From Mastigias papua (lineage: Eukaryota; Cnidaria; Scyphozoa; Rhizostomeae; Mastigiidae): a stretch of DNA of 64,000 nucleotides. The stretch is taken from the NCBI GenBank assembly GCA_964019165.1, contig OZ025282.1, forward strand, positions 12,102,229 to 12,166,228, given 5' to 3'. Below the pieces are notes generated by a model, which saw only the letters and a program-made list of their open reading frames with translations, made no database searches and was not told the origin of the DNA. The position numbers and the translations under genes were made by a program. Within the stretch, counting starts at the first letter, position 1; each line of letters opens with the position of its first letter. Of the stretch, positions 43,549-53,526 are shown piece after piece.

Positions 43549-43675
43549 GAATTCGAGAAGGAAAATTACACCATTTCAAACGTATCGGCACAAGCCTTCG
43601 TCAGTTATTATCATTACTGGTGAAGGCCTGTGCCAAAGCGTTTGAAATGGTGTAATTTTATTTCTTGAATTCTGT
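43546..43675. repeat. Inverted repeat with arms of about 55 bp beside the microsatellite
   Basis: gaattcgagaaggaaaattacaccatttcaaacg at 43549 pairs with the reverse of cgtttgaaatggtgtaattttatttcttgaattc ending near 43672; cggcacaagccttcg pairs with gaaggcctgtgcc. A related half (actgatgaaggattgtgccgaagcgttt) recurs at 43880-43907. Confidence 0.75.
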
Positions 43676-43717
43676 TTATACTTTAAAATTACTTGGTTGC
43701 TTGTAGCCTTTTGACGT

Positions 43718-43840
<123 letters not shown>

Positions 43841-44296
43841 ATATAAAGTCTATAAATATATAGTCTTCATCAGTTCTCACTGATGAAGGATTGTGCCGAA
43901 GCGTTTTAAAAGCTGTAAGTTTTTCTTTTGTCCTGGATATGACATTAAGCTTCATCCGGTTGTGGGGATAATTAAGTTACCCTTTGCCACAATTACCTCC
44001 AGGTCACCCTTGGGCAAGGTGTAGCACCTGTTAGCCTACTCCGAGACTTTGAAATACTAGGTTGTTGTCTGGCGGGGTTTAGTCTATTAGAAGCTGTTGG
44101 CAGCAGGACAGCAATTTTCATGGAGGGCTAGAAAGGTTCAACCTTTCTAATGGTCTTCATGATTAGATGTTTGGCGTAAGTACAGTCTAACTGGAAATAT
44201 ACGGCAGAGATCACTTGCCTAGTTAGTTGGCACTGCGGACAAAGAAAGAACCTTGGGCAACTACTTTGTCTTCTACTTAACCCCTGACCACTCTCC

Positions 44297-45433
44297 ATGC
44301 TAATGAAAAGAAATAGCATCTCTTCATGCCACATCGGTCGTCGTGTGGATAAACAAGGACCGCGTTGTCAAGTGGGTGACCAGGCTTGCAATGATAAGTT
44401 TGCTACTGGAAAGCAGTTAAGGAGAAAATTCAGAATGGGTACTTGGAATGTGCAGAGGATGAAAGAACTTGGAAAGTTAAACACGGTATGTACCGAAATG
44501 GACCGAAACAACAGTGACATTCTTGGAATATGTGAAACTTATTGGACAAACAAAGGCAGCTTTCTGACCCATGATAACAAGCTAATTATATTCGCGGGGA
44601 AAGATGAAGGAGATGGCTACAGTCATGGTATAGCAGCAATTTTATCTAAGGAAACAAGTACATCACTTTTAGGATACAGTCCAATATCAGACAGACTGCT
44701 TAAAATTAGACTTCAAGGAAAACTTTACAATATAAGCATTATTCAGTGTTATGCTCCGACAAGTGCTGCAAGTGATGAGGAAATGGAACAGTTTTATAAT
44801 TCGCTGCAAGATACGTTGGATAGTGTTCCTAACAGAGATGTGAAAATAATGATGGGTGATTTTAATGCTAAGGTGGGAAAATTGAAAAACAGCAAACCTA
44901 ACTGTGGGAAATTTGGTTTAGGTGATCAACATGAAAGAGGTGCCGATTTACTAGAGTTCTGCCAATTGAATAAACTAATTATTGCTAATACACTTTTTGG
45001 ACATCATCCTCATCATCTTTATACATGCACTTCTCCGGATAGCAAAACACGGAACCAAATTGATTATATAATAATAAATCAGACATGGAAAAGTGCTCTA
45101 AAGAATGCCAAAATACGACCAGGTGCCGATTGTAATACTGATCATCAACTCTTGGTAGTCGACATGCAAGTCAGGCTCAAGAAACTGAGGAAAGTCATCA
45201 GCCCTGTAAAACTGGAATATACATCTTTTACTAATGAATACAGTGTCAAAAAATCTAATTCATTTGAACCTTTTTTGGAGCTTGATGAAGAAAAGTCACC
45301 AAATGAAATATGGCAAGAAGGCAAAGATACCATCCTACGTGTAGCCAAAAGCAATTTTCCGAAAAATAAAGAACCCAGAATAGATGGATTTCTAAAGAAA
45401 CACTGGAAGAAGTTGAAAAATGTAGAAAGTTAA
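44297..45433 (+). CDS. RTE-1 apurinic-type endonuclease region
   Basis: ATG at 44297. The endonuclease core begins at MGTWNVQRM (about residue 47) and continues with ILGICETYW, IIQCYAPTSAASDEEMEQFY, MMGDFNAKVG, NQIDYIIINQTW and TDHQLLVVDM, all catalytic-region blocks of AP-endonuclease-like LINE nucleases that nick the target DNA. The frame runs off into a stop at 45433 after a frameshift near 45385; the homologous continuation (ETLEEVEKCRKLRAKG) is in another frame. In an intact element this would be joined to the reverse transcriptase. Confidence 0.85.
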   Translation: MLMKRNSISSCHIGRRVDKQGPRCQVGDQACNDKFATGKQLRRKFRMGTWNVQRMKELGKLNTVCTEMDRNNSDILGICETYWTNKGSFLTHDNKLIIFAGKDEGDGYSHGIAAILSKETSTSLLGYSPISDRLLKIRLQGKLYNISIIQCYAPTSAASDEEMEQFYNSLQDTLDSVPNRDVKIMMGDFNAKVGKLKNSKPNCGKFGLGDQHERGADLLEFCQLNKLIIANTLFGHHPHHLYTCTSPDSKTRNQIDYIIINQTWKSALKNAKIRPGADCNTDHQLLVVDMQVRLKKLRKVISPVKLEYTSFTNEYSVKKSNSFEPFLELDEEKSPNEIWQEGKDTILRVAKSNFPKNKEPRIDGFLKKHWKKLKNVES

Positions 45434-45602
45434 GAGCAAAGGGTACTAAAACTGAGTTTGAAAGGGCTCTATACGCAGTGCAAAATGCCAAAGTTAAGAA
45501 GCTGATGAGAAAAGATAAAGAAAAATTTATTAATGAGAAATGCCGACACATTGAAGAGTTTATCACGCCATCACAAACTCTCTAAAGAATTTATATCAAT
45601 CT

Positions 45603-47300
45603 TTGAAAAGCTTGACAAGGAAGTTCAATCCTAGAATTGATACAGTGAAAGCTGATGATGGAACCTTACTTTGTGAAAGTGATGAAGTGAAGCAAAGGTG
45701 GAAACAATACTATTGTAACCTTTACAAGAAAAATGAAACGAGCTTTAAAAGAGCACCAACAAGCAGTTGCGATAACATAGTTGAACCAGCACCACTCTAT
45801 TCTGAAGTTAAACAGGCTATCAGTGAGCTAAAGAATAACAAAGGCCCCGGAATAGATGAAGTGGTTGCAGAGTTAATCAAAAATGGTGGAAATCAATTGA
45901 TCAATTTCTTTCAAAAATTATCTATTGCAATTTGGATAAAAAAGGAATGGCCAGTTGACTGGGTTAACTCAATATTTATCCCAATACCAAAGAAAGGAGA
46001 TGTCTTGCAGTGCAAGAATAATAGAACCATTGCTCTGATTAGTGACTGTAGCAAAATATTACTTAAGATTACATCAAATAGAATGAAACCTCAAATGGAC
46101 GTAGAAATTAATGAGACACAAGCTGGTTTTAGATCTTGAACTGGAACAAGGAACCAAATCCTCAATTTGACATTAATCATTGAAAAGAATATAGAATTTG
46201 GTAATGATATCTTTCTGTGCTTTATTGATTATAGCAAAGCCTTTGATATGGTTTCACATGAAATTCTTTGGATCACAATGAAAAGAATGGGTTTCTCTTT
46301 ATATATCATTGATCTTATTAAATCCTTGTATAGCAAGCAAAAGGCAGCAGTCAGAACAACACATGGTCTAACAGATTGGTTTGATATTGAGCAAGGAATA
46401 CGCCAAGGCTGCATCCTCTCTCCTGACTTACTCAACATATATTCTGAGCAGATAATGAGAAATGCTCTTGAAGATGTCACAGGAGGCGTAAGAATCGGAG
46501 GTGGAGTAATCACCAACTTAAGATATGCAGACGATGTTGTCTTGATTGCTGGCGGAATGGAAGAATTGCAGGAGCTAGTAGACAGAGTTAGCAAGGCTAG
46601 TGCACAGTTTGGTCTCTCTTTAAATCCAAGTAAAACTAAGGTTATGAAAATCTGTAGAAAACCTAATAATGATGAAGAATTAAATATTATTACAGTTAAT
46701 AACAAGAGAATTGAGAATGTCAAGGAATTCATTTATCTTGGTTCTTTAATTACCAATAATTGTGATGACACAAAGGAAATCAGAAGACGATTGTGCATTG
46801 CCAAAACTGCAATGATTTCGTTAACTCAGATTTGGAAAGATAAGGGTATTTCAACAGGAACAAAGAAAAGATTACTCGGGTCACTTGTTTTTAGTATTGC
46901 CAGTTATGGTTCAGAATGCTGGGTTTTAAAACAATCGGATGAAAAGAAAATAGAAGCTTTTGAAATGTGGTGTTACCGCCGGTTATTGAGAATAAGTTGG
47001 ACTGATATGAAATCAAATAAATGGGTCCTGGAAAAGATTGACTGTAAAGAAAGACTACTAACAGCAATTAATAGACGAAAGATGTCCTTTGTTGGCCATG
47101 TTCTGAGGCATAAAGATATCAGTTGCGATTTGTTTATGGGTAGTGTATACGGACACAGAGGTAGAGGTAGACCAAAAACGAGATACAGCGATAACATTAA
47201 GGATAGAGCAGGAAGTAGAAGTATTGTAGCTATTTACAGACTAGCGCAGGACAGAGAGAAATGGAGAGCCACGGCGGTCAATTGCGTGCCTTCCGTTTAA
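45603..47300 (+). pseudogene. RTE-1 reverse transcriptase with one in-frame stop
   Basis: 45603-46139 and 46167-47300 share a frame and are separated by TGA at 46137 within the block GFRS*TGTRNQIL. Motifs are NNKGPGIDEVVAELIKNGG, IFIPIPKKGD, FIDYSKAFDMVSHEILW, GIRQGCILSPDLLNIYSE, LRYADDVVLIAGG (catalytic YADD), SLNPSKTKVM, FIYLGSLIT and the end GRGRPKTRYSDNIKDRAG. This is RTE-type organisation. A single base change accounts for the stop, so the copy died recently on that criterion. Confidence 0.85.
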
Positions 47301-47369
47301 TAATGATGAAGTTTTTCTTGAGTGTCTATTTATTTCTTTAAAAATTTCTTTGTGATTGAATCTATTTGA

Positions 47370-47485
<116 letters not shown>

Positions 47486-47644
47486 TTACTTTCGAAAAGT
47501 ATTCACCGGTTCGAAAAATTAGATCAAATCAAATCAATCAACAACAACAGGAAGTCAAGATACAGCCAATGAAAAAAGGAAAAAAGTAGTATTTGAAGAT
47601 TGGAAAAGTTAAGCTTTGTCGCGAAAAAGCTTTGTTTAAACAGA

Positions 47645-47900
47645 TCGTTAATCAATATTTTGATGGGTAGCCACACATTGTTTTGACAACCTCAAGCTTT
47701 TTTGGAATGGAAGCATAAAGTTGATGGATGTAATCTTGTGGCATTTGAACCCAAACTTCATTAACACGTTGCATCAAACTCTCTCTGTTTATCGGAGGGT
47801 CTCGTGCATCATTACTGAGATTTATTTTAATAAATAGCCATACATTTTCAATTATGTTCAGATCAAGGCTTTGAGCAGGCCACTGGAGAAGTCTGATGTT
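47645..47900 (-). pseudogene. Tc1 transposase C-terminal part
   Basis: Minus frame: NIRLLQWPAQSLDLNIIENV, then RESLMQRVNEVW, then YIHQLYASIPKKLEVV and a final GYPSKY. WPAQS-DLNPIEN-W contains the third acidic catalytic residue of the DDE triad (E of IEN, or D of DLN in other subgroups). The end G-x-T/S-K-Y is usual for Tc1. Confidence 0.75.
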
Positions 47901-48075
47901 CTTTGATAAGAACTATACGTATTATTTATTCGAACACATTGTTTTCGTCTTTTGAGATAAGAATAGCTAAGGACTAACGCATCTTCATCAGATCCATCCG
48001 CATATAGTTTGGCAATAAGCAGATCATGCCGGATACAGTCGAAAGCTTTTGAAATATCCATTAGAATGGCACCTA
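47890..48075 (-). pseudogene. Reverse transcriptase fragment inserted in Tc1
   Basis: Minus frame: AILMDISKAFDCIRHDLLIA, then KLYADGSDEDALVLSYSYLK and RRKQCVRINNTYSSY. This is the LINE reverse transcriptase block D-SKAFD-L-HDLLI-KL---G---A-----SYL--RKQ-V-IN. It belongs to a different LINE from LINE-A/B/C and is probably the same family as 58120-58510. Confidence 0.7.
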
Positions 48076-48203
48076 CGATGAGTTAGCTGTGTCCGGAGAG
48101 AAGGTGTATTATCTTGTTGAAAAAAGAAAGCTTTTTCTTGATTGCCATGGATGCCACGGATGCTTTCAAATAAATTTTCTTGAAGCAAAGAAAGAAAGCG
48201 TGT
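48076..48203 (-). pseudogene. Tc1 transposase middle part
   Basis: Minus frame: ENLFESIRGIHGNQEKAFFF, then QQDNTPSLRTQLTHR. QQDN-P is the second catalytic Asp region of Tc1 transposases. It joins in frame to the part at 53741-54010 when LINE-B and one target duplication are removed. Confidence 0.7.
48191..48203. repeat. LINE-B target site duplication, left copy
   Basis: AAAGAAAGCGTGT directly before the LINE-B 5' end. It is identical to 53728-53740. Confidence 0.85.
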
Positions 48204-48312
48204 ATGTTTAACAATGTTTAACAACGCAGGGTATGTTTAACAATAACTCTCTGTCAGATACGTGTTAGTTCTTAGTATACTCTCGCTTTTCTGGTGTGTC
48301 ATTTAGGTCCAT

Positions 48313-49026
48313 ATGTCGACTAGATCATCGGTGAAAATGGAGAAGCAAATTAAAAAGGCTGTTGATGAAGCATTAGCAGGATCAGGACTATTGACCAAGG
48401 ATGATATGGAGAGTATGATATCAAAACTGGAGGCTAGAGTACTTGATTGCATACAAGCTGAAATAGCGAAGGCAACCAAGCCACTTGAAGCACGCGTGCA
48501 GGCCCTCGAGAAGAAAATTGAAATATATGATGCTCACTTTGCAAATCTTGAACAGAAACTAGATGACGCTGAGCAGTATTCCCGTCGTTCTTGTCTACGC
48601 ATTATTAATATTCCATTGCCAGAGCAGGAAACTGAGTCAGCTAGTGAATGTGTAGAAAAAGTTAAGGAAGTAATAGGTAGCTTGAAAGTAAAAGTGAGTC
48701 CTGACTGCATCGATAGAGCCCATCGTATTGGGAAAATAAAAACAGCAGCTGATGGAAAAGAGCAAAGCAGAGCAATGATTGTCAAATTCACTAGCTGGGA
48801 AAGCAGAACAGCTGTCTACAGGGCAAGGAAAGAGCAAGACAAAGTTAAAATCTTTATGGACCTGACCCCAAGGAGATCTAAGCTACTTTCTGACGCAAAG
48901 AGCAAAGCCAATTCTGACCCAAATATCGACTTTGCTTTTGCTGACATAAATTGCCGACTTGGCTTTAAACTAAAAGATGGTTCCTTCAAATTTTTCAATT
49001 CGAACAAGGAAATGTCCCAAATTTAA
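48313..49026 (+). CDS. LINE-B ORF1 protein
   Basis: 237 codons from ATG at 48313, intact. The N-terminal half is a coiled coil (MISKLEARVLDCIQAEI, EARVQALEKKIEIYDAHF). From about residue 88 comes an RRM-like domain beginning QYSRRSCLRIINIPLPEQE, with IDRAHRIGKIK and RAMIVKFTSWESRTAVYRAR, then a C-terminal domain with FAFADINCRLGFKLKDGSF. The plan matches LINE ORF1 RNA-binding chaperones that coat element RNA. It has the same domain plan as LINE-A ORF1 and is followed by a 606-bp spacer before ORF2, unusually long for a bicistronic LINE. Confidence 0.85.
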   Translation: MSTRSSVKMEKQIKKAVDEALAGSGLLTKDDMESMISKLEARVLDCIQAEIAKATKPLEARVQALEKKIEIYDAHFANLEQKLDDAEQYSRRSCLRIINIPLPEQETESASECVEKVKEVIGSLKVKVSPDCIDRAHRIGKIKTAADGKEQSRAMIVKFTSWESRTAVYRARKEQDKVKIFMDLTPRRSKLLSDAKSKANSDPNIDFAFADINCRLGFKLKDGSFKFFNSNKEMSQI

Positions 49027-49631
49027 TTTAAATGATTATATGTCCCTTATATAGTAGCTCTATATTTTGTGTTCACACGTTCATACATATAAGTCCTTAT
49101 TTCATGTCCTTTTGTTCCCTCTAAACTTGATTTAAGCTTAATTTTCTTCGTTTTTTTTTCTTTTCTTGTTGTTTAAATTTGATCCTCGCTGCGTCTTTAG
49201 AAACCAATAGATATCCAAAGGCACCTTAGTTTGTTGCCTAAGTCTGATTTCCTAAGGCTCAAGGGAGCAGGGTAACATAATGGTGTACTTGTTTAATCTA
49301 TGTTGTTATTCACGTAGTTTCAAAGGAGCCTTAATGTCAAAGTCGATTAGCTCACCCTTGTTGTCCTGACTGAACTGGATCTGTAAAAACACCTCCGTTA
49401 TTGAAAAATACACCCCAATGGAAACGCGACAATTATCTACGATGTACGCTTATAATGAAGCATACGAGACCATTAGCTTGTGTTTATCTATATGTATTTT
49501 TATGCTATGTGTATCTTTCTGTATTTGTAAAGTTATGTACGTATCTATTCTAATTAGGAGAGGCAAATCTACCAACTTCTATAGGCCCAAAGAATTGCAC
49601 TTGACACGACTGAGAAGACCCACAGCATATA

Positions 49632-50429
49632 ATGTTAATTGATACTTATCAATGGCGAGCAGCTATAGGGCTCTTTCGTCCTTCAGTCACTATGAGCAAG
49701 CAGGCATCGATTACCACGAATTTCTCAACATTCTTCTCACTTATACAATTGTACTTATTTTGCATGGTTTTCATCTTTCTTTCTGTCATGGTACTTCCTC
49801 TTTCTGTATTTTCATACTCTATTAACCAAAATTCTTCCTTTTTCCGCACTTTTGCTGAAAAATACTCAACAGCTAAGTCAGTCCTTTTCATTACGCTTGA
49901 ATTAATAAAAAAAATTTGCTTTCTCAGCTTCTACCTCGTAAACAAGAAATTGCTTATAGACTTTTTGTTAATCTACTGCAATTCATATGCAGCATTCTTA
50001 ACTTGTTATATGCTTTACTTGCAATGGACAATTTATAAACATGTTTTATTAAGCGTTGATATTGAAAAAAACCCTGGCCCTGATCAGGAAACCTTAAAAT
50101 TCTGCTCATGGAACCTAAATAGTATTAATGCTCATGAATATATACGTGTCTCTCTACTTGAAGCATACAATTCTCTATACAAATATGATCTGATAGGAAT
50201 CGTCGAGACCCACCTCGACAACACCGTCGATGAGGGAAACTTGACTCTTAGAGGGTACAATCTAACGAAAAGCAATCATCCGGGAAACCTAAAAAAAGGA
50301 GGCGTTGGTCTTTATGTGAAAGAATCTTTTCCGGCTAAAAATAGGGCAGACCTTGTCACCCTTCCAGAATGTATAGTTAGTGAGATCCAGCTTGATGGGA
50401 AGAAATATTTCTTTTGCTGTCTTATATAG
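49632..50429 (+). CDS. LINE-B ORF2 N terminus: hydrophobic leader, 2A peptide, endonuclease start
   Basis: ATG at 49632 opens 265 codons. Residues about 30-140 hold several hydrophobic stretches (LYLFCMVFIFLSVMVLPLSV, FLLIYCNSYAAFLTCYMLYL). SVDIEKNPGP follows at residues 141-150, a textbook 2A ribosome-skipping motif. The AP-type endonuclease then begins (FCSWNLNSI, IGIVETHLD, GGVGLYVKE). Skipping would release a membrane-type leader and a separate endonuclease-reverse transcriptase starting with Pro. 2A motifs in this position are known from LINEs of several invertebrates. The frame ends at TAG 50427 because of a frameshift; related sequence continues in other frames. Confidence 0.88.
   Translation: MLIDTYQWRAAIGLFRPSVTMSKQASITTNFSTFFSLIQLYLFCMVFIFLSVMVLPLSVFSYSINQNSSFFRTFAEKYSTAKSVLFITLELIKKICFLSFYLVNKKLLIDFLLIYCNSYAAFLTCYMLYLQWTIYKHVLLSVDIEKNPGPDQETLKFCSWNLNSINAHEYIRVSLLEAYNSLYKYDLIGIVETHLDNTVDEGNLTLRGYNLTKSNHPGNLKKGGVGLYVKESFPAKNRADLVTLPECIVSEIQLDGKKYFFCCLI
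50058..50081 (+). other. 2A-like ribosome-skipping motif (DIEKNPGP)
   Basis: Encodes D-I-E-K-N-P-G-P, matching the consensus at every required position. The predicted break is between Gly (50076-50078) and Pro (50079-50081). Confidence 0.85.
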
Positions 50430-50533
50430 AAGTCCTAGTTAGACCGCAGCTGAATTTGACATTTTTATAAAAAAGTTTGACGTAATGTTATCCAGGATGT
50501 CAGCCGAAAACCCATATGCCATGATCATCACTG

Positions 50534-53359
50534 GTGATTTCAACTGTAGATCGCCACAATGGTGGGAAAATGATAACGAAAATGAAGAGGGTAAAATTTT
50601 TGAGCCGCACACCTCCGAGCTTGGTTTTGCATCAACTGATTTCTGAAGCAACTCATATCATGGGAGATTCTAAATCCTGCATAGATCTTATCTTCACCGA
50701 CCAACCAAATCTATTTCTAGAATCAGGTGTTCACCCATCTTTACATGAGCAATGCCACCATCAAATTGTATACGGTGAGCTAAGCGTTAAAAATCTAGCA
50801 CCACCTCCCTATTACCGCAAGGTCTGGTTTTATGATCGTGCGAATGTCTATGCGATTCGCAAGTGTATCCAAAACTTTCGCAGGCGTGATAACATCCAGA
50901 ACCTGACTTGTCCTAACCAACAAGTTGAGCTGCTGACTGAAGCTCTCTTGAACATCTTTTCAAACTTTATACCAAACAAAACAATCAAAATCAGACCTCG
51001 GCAGGCACCCTGGATAACACAGTCTATAAACAATTTTATTGCGAAAAAGAATCGAGCATATAAATCATTTGTTAGAAATGGTCGGCCGAGTCATAAATTG
51101 GAGGCCATGAACAATATGATATCCCGTGTATCTAAAATGATCGAAGATGCCAAGGATAATTACTTCATGAAAACAGGCTCGGCTAATGCACGTTCTGAGA
51201 CCAGAAATAAATCCTACTGGTCACTGATTAAACATATATTAAATAAAACCAAATTACCAATCATCCCCCCTCTCTTAGAGAATGATATATTTGTTTTGAA
51301 TTTCACAGCGAAAGCAGAAATTTTCAACGATTACTTTATAGCACAATGCACTAATATTGATACTGGGAGCGAAATTCCTAAATTCAATTCCCCTATAGCT
51401 TCACCTCTTACAGAATTTACCATCTCCGATGAGAAGATCTTAACGATTATTAGGTCATTAAATCCAAATAAAGCGCACGGGTGGGATGATATTTCAATCC
51501 GGATGATCAAAGTATGCGATGATGCACTCCTATTGCCTCTCAGACTGATCTTTGAAAATTGTTTAAATCAAGGCATATTTCCTGATATGTGGAAAAAGGC
51601 AAACATAGTCCCGATTCATAAAAAGAACCACAAGAGTTGCAAAGAAAACTATCGCCCAATTTCTCTTCTTCCAGTCTTCGGGAAAATATTAGAGAAACTT
51701 ATATTTGATACACTCTACTATCACTTAGAGACAAATAACTTATTAAATCCAAACCAATCAGGTTTCCGACCAGGCGACTCGGCAGTTAATCAGCTTCTTT
51801 CTATCACTAACTCAATTTTTCAAGCTTTTGATTGCAACCCAACCCTAGACGTTCGCTCTGTTTACCTCGACATGTCAAAAGCTTTTGACAGGGTCTGGCA
51901 TGAAGGCCTTCTGTATAAATTGCATCGGTGCGGGATTTCAGGTAAGTTATTTTCGTTAATGAAAAGTTTCCTCGCCCATAGGATGCAACGTACTGTTCTG
52001 AATGGCAAAGCTTCCCGATGGGGTACCGTAACAGCTGGGGTTCCACAGGGCTCTATTTTGGGGCCCTTGTTTTTCCTAATTTACATCAACGATCTGACAG
52101 ACGGGCTAAAATGTAATGTGAAATTGTTTGCTGATGATACTTCAATCTTTACTGTTGTCCACGAACCAACAACAGCCGCTGAAAATTTAAATCATGACTT
52201 GGATTTGATAAACCTATGGGCCACTAAATGGAGAATGTCCTTCAATCCAGACCCTAGTAAGCAAGCTGTCGAGGTAATCTTTTCCAAGAAAAGATGCCCA
52301 AGAAACCACCCACCCATATTCTTCAAAAATGCTCCTGTTAAAAGCGTTCCCGAGCAAAAGCATCTTGGAGTCATTCTCGACTCCAAACTGTCCTTTGCCA
52401 GCCATGTTAAATCCGTCATTTCAAAATGCAGAAAAGGAATTGGAATGTTGAAATTTCTATCAAAATATTTGCCACGTCACACTTTAAATGATATGTATAA
52501 GCATTACATTCGACCACACCTAGATTACGGCGATGTCATATACCACATTCCAGATAGTATTTGTGAATTTAGCCATCGTGTCATTTTGAATGCTCAAATG
52601 GAAAGACTTGAATCTATCCAATACTATGCCGCTTTAGCATTGACAGGAACTTGGAAAGGCACCTCTCGTGAAAAACTATACGATGAGCTCGGGTGGGAAC
52701 CATTACACCTTCGTCGGTGGAGCAGACGACTTATTCTCTTTTACAAAATAGTTAAAAACTGCACTCCAGATTATACACGATGCCCAATTCCTACTCTTCA
52801 CACATCTCATTATAATCTTCGTAGACACATTTCAATAGGACAAATATGCGCAAGAACAAGAAGTTTCAAGTCAAGTTTTTATCCTAATTGCTTGCTAGAA
52901 TGGGAAAGACTTGACCCGGAAATTAGACAGTCTAGCTCTGTAAATATCTTTAAACAAAAGCTATTGTCCATTATCCGTCCACCCCCAAAACCTGTCTATA
53001 ATATTTATGATCCAAAAGGTCTATCCATTTTAACACAGCTACGTGTTGGTCTCAGTAAACTGAACTTTCACAAGTTTAGGCATAATTTTGAGGATACATT
53101 GAACCCCTTGTGTCCGTCAAACGATGGCGTTGAGGACACTGAGCACTATATGCTGTTCTGCCATACTTATGATGTACAGAGGTGTTGTCTTCTCGGTCGT
53201 GTGAATGCAATATTGTTGTCCCACGGTCTTGCAAATCCTTCAAACAATGAACTAGTAGATATTATCCTTTATGGCCATAAGCACCTGTCACTTACATCCA
53301 ATGCTAGCATTCTCACCGCAACACTAGAATATATCAAGGCCACAAAACGCTTTGAATAA
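50534..53359 (+). CDS. LINE-B ORF2: endonuclease end, reverse transcriptase, C-terminal domain
   Basis: The frame is open from 50534 (GTG, not a true start) for 941 codons. The first 28 or so are out of register with the endonuclease motif GDFNCRSPQWW, which lies in the next frame; a shift near 50615 brings in LHQLISEATHI. Endonuclease: SCIDLIFTDQPNLFLESG, HEQCHHQIVYGEL. Reverse transcriptase: ENYRPISLLPVFGKILEKL, SGFRPGDSAVNQLLSI, YLDMSKAFDRVWHEGLLYKL, GVPQGSILGPLFFLIYINDL, FADDTSIF at about residue 532, then HLGVILDSKL. The C-terminal part includes RPHLDYGDVIYH and the Cys/His block DTEHYMLFCHTYD. Apart from the 5' shifts the reverse transcriptase is uninterrupted. Confidence 0.9.
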   Translation: MISTVDRHNGGKMITKMKRVKFLSRTPPSLVLHQLISEATHIMGDSKSCIDLIFTDQPNLFLESGVHPSLHEQCHHQIVYGELSVKNLAPPPYYRKVWFYDRANVYAIRKCIQNFRRRDNIQNLTCPNQQVELLTEALLNIFSNFIPNKTIKIRPRQAPWITQSINNFIAKKNRAYKSFVRNGRPSHKLEAMNNMISRVSKMIEDAKDNYFMKTGSANARSETRNKSYWSLIKHILNKTKLPIIPPLLENDIFVLNFTAKAEIFNDYFIAQCTNIDTGSEIPKFNSPIASPLTEFTISDEKILTIIRSLNPNKAHGWDDISIRMIKVCDDALLLPLRLIFENCLNQGIFPDMWKKANIVPIHKKNHKSCKENYRPISLLPVFGKILEKLIFDTLYYHLETNNLLNPNQSGFRPGDSAVNQLLSITNSIFQAFDCNPTLDVRSVYLDMSKAFDRVWHEGLLYKLHRCGISGKLFSLMKSFLAHRMQRTVLNGKASRWGTVTAGVPQGSILGPLFFLIYINDLTDGLKCNVKLFADDTSIFTVVHEPTTAAENLNHDLDLINLWATKWRMSFNPDPSKQAVEVIFSKKRCPRNHPPIFFKNAPVKSVPEQKHLGVILDSKLSFASHVKSVISKCRKGIGMLKFLSKYLPRHTLNDMYKHYIRPHLDYGDVIYHIPDSICEFSHRVILNAQMERLESIQYYAALALTGTWKGTSREKLYDELGWEPLHLRRWSRRLILFYKIVKNCTPDYTRCPIPTLHTSHYNLRRHISIGQICARTRSFKSSFYPNCLLEWERLDPEIRQSSSVNIFKQKLLSIIRPPPKPVYNIYDPKGLSILTQLRVGLSKLNFHKFRHNFEDTLNPLCPSNDGVEDTEHYMLFCHTYDVQRCCLLGRVNAILLSHGLANPSNNELVDIILYGHKHLSLTSNASILTATLEYIKATKRFE

Positions 53360-53425
53360 ATGGTAACAAACTAACATAAATCTTCTCTCCTCCTTTCCTC
53401 ATTCCTTGAATAGATTGATGCTGTT

Positions 53426-53526
53426 TTCTCTCTAATGAGTGCCCCTTTCAAGAGTGGTTCCTCTCCGAGGAACAAAAACATTTAAATCGTGCGCTTCGGT
53501 GCGCTCCCGGTCGCTCATTAGAGAGA
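53426..53526 (+). other. Structured 3' UTR of LINE-B
   Basis: TTCTCTCTAATGAG (53426-53439) pairs perfectly with CTCATTAGAGAGAA (53513-53526). Inside are the perfect hairpin GTTCCTC-TCC-GAGGAAC (53457-53473) and GCGC-TTCGGT-GCGC (53491-53504). Together they form a three-way-junction-like RNA fold about 200 nt from the 3' end. Confidence 0.7.

Larger units (their letters stand above)
43930..47315 (+). mobile_element. RTE-1: near-complete RTE-type LINE
   Basis: A 5' region of about 370 bp, an endonuclease ORF (44297-45433), then a reverse transcriptase ORF in another frame (45603-47300) broken by one stop. There is no ORF1, as expected for RTE. It is bounded by TA microsatellites on both sides (43718-43837 and 47371-47480), suggesting insertion into, or seeding of, TA repeats. 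One frameshift and one nonsense change inactivate it. Confidence 0.85.

Noticed and set aside
46229..46732. A 167-codon minus-strand frame
   Set aside because: It is antisense to the RTE-1 reverse transcriptase (YADD region), which has clear motifs on the + strand.
50534..50620. Taking 50534 as the start of an independent protein
   Set aside because: The codon is GTG and the first part is an out-of-frame reading of the LINE-B endonuclease motif GDFNCRSPQWW.
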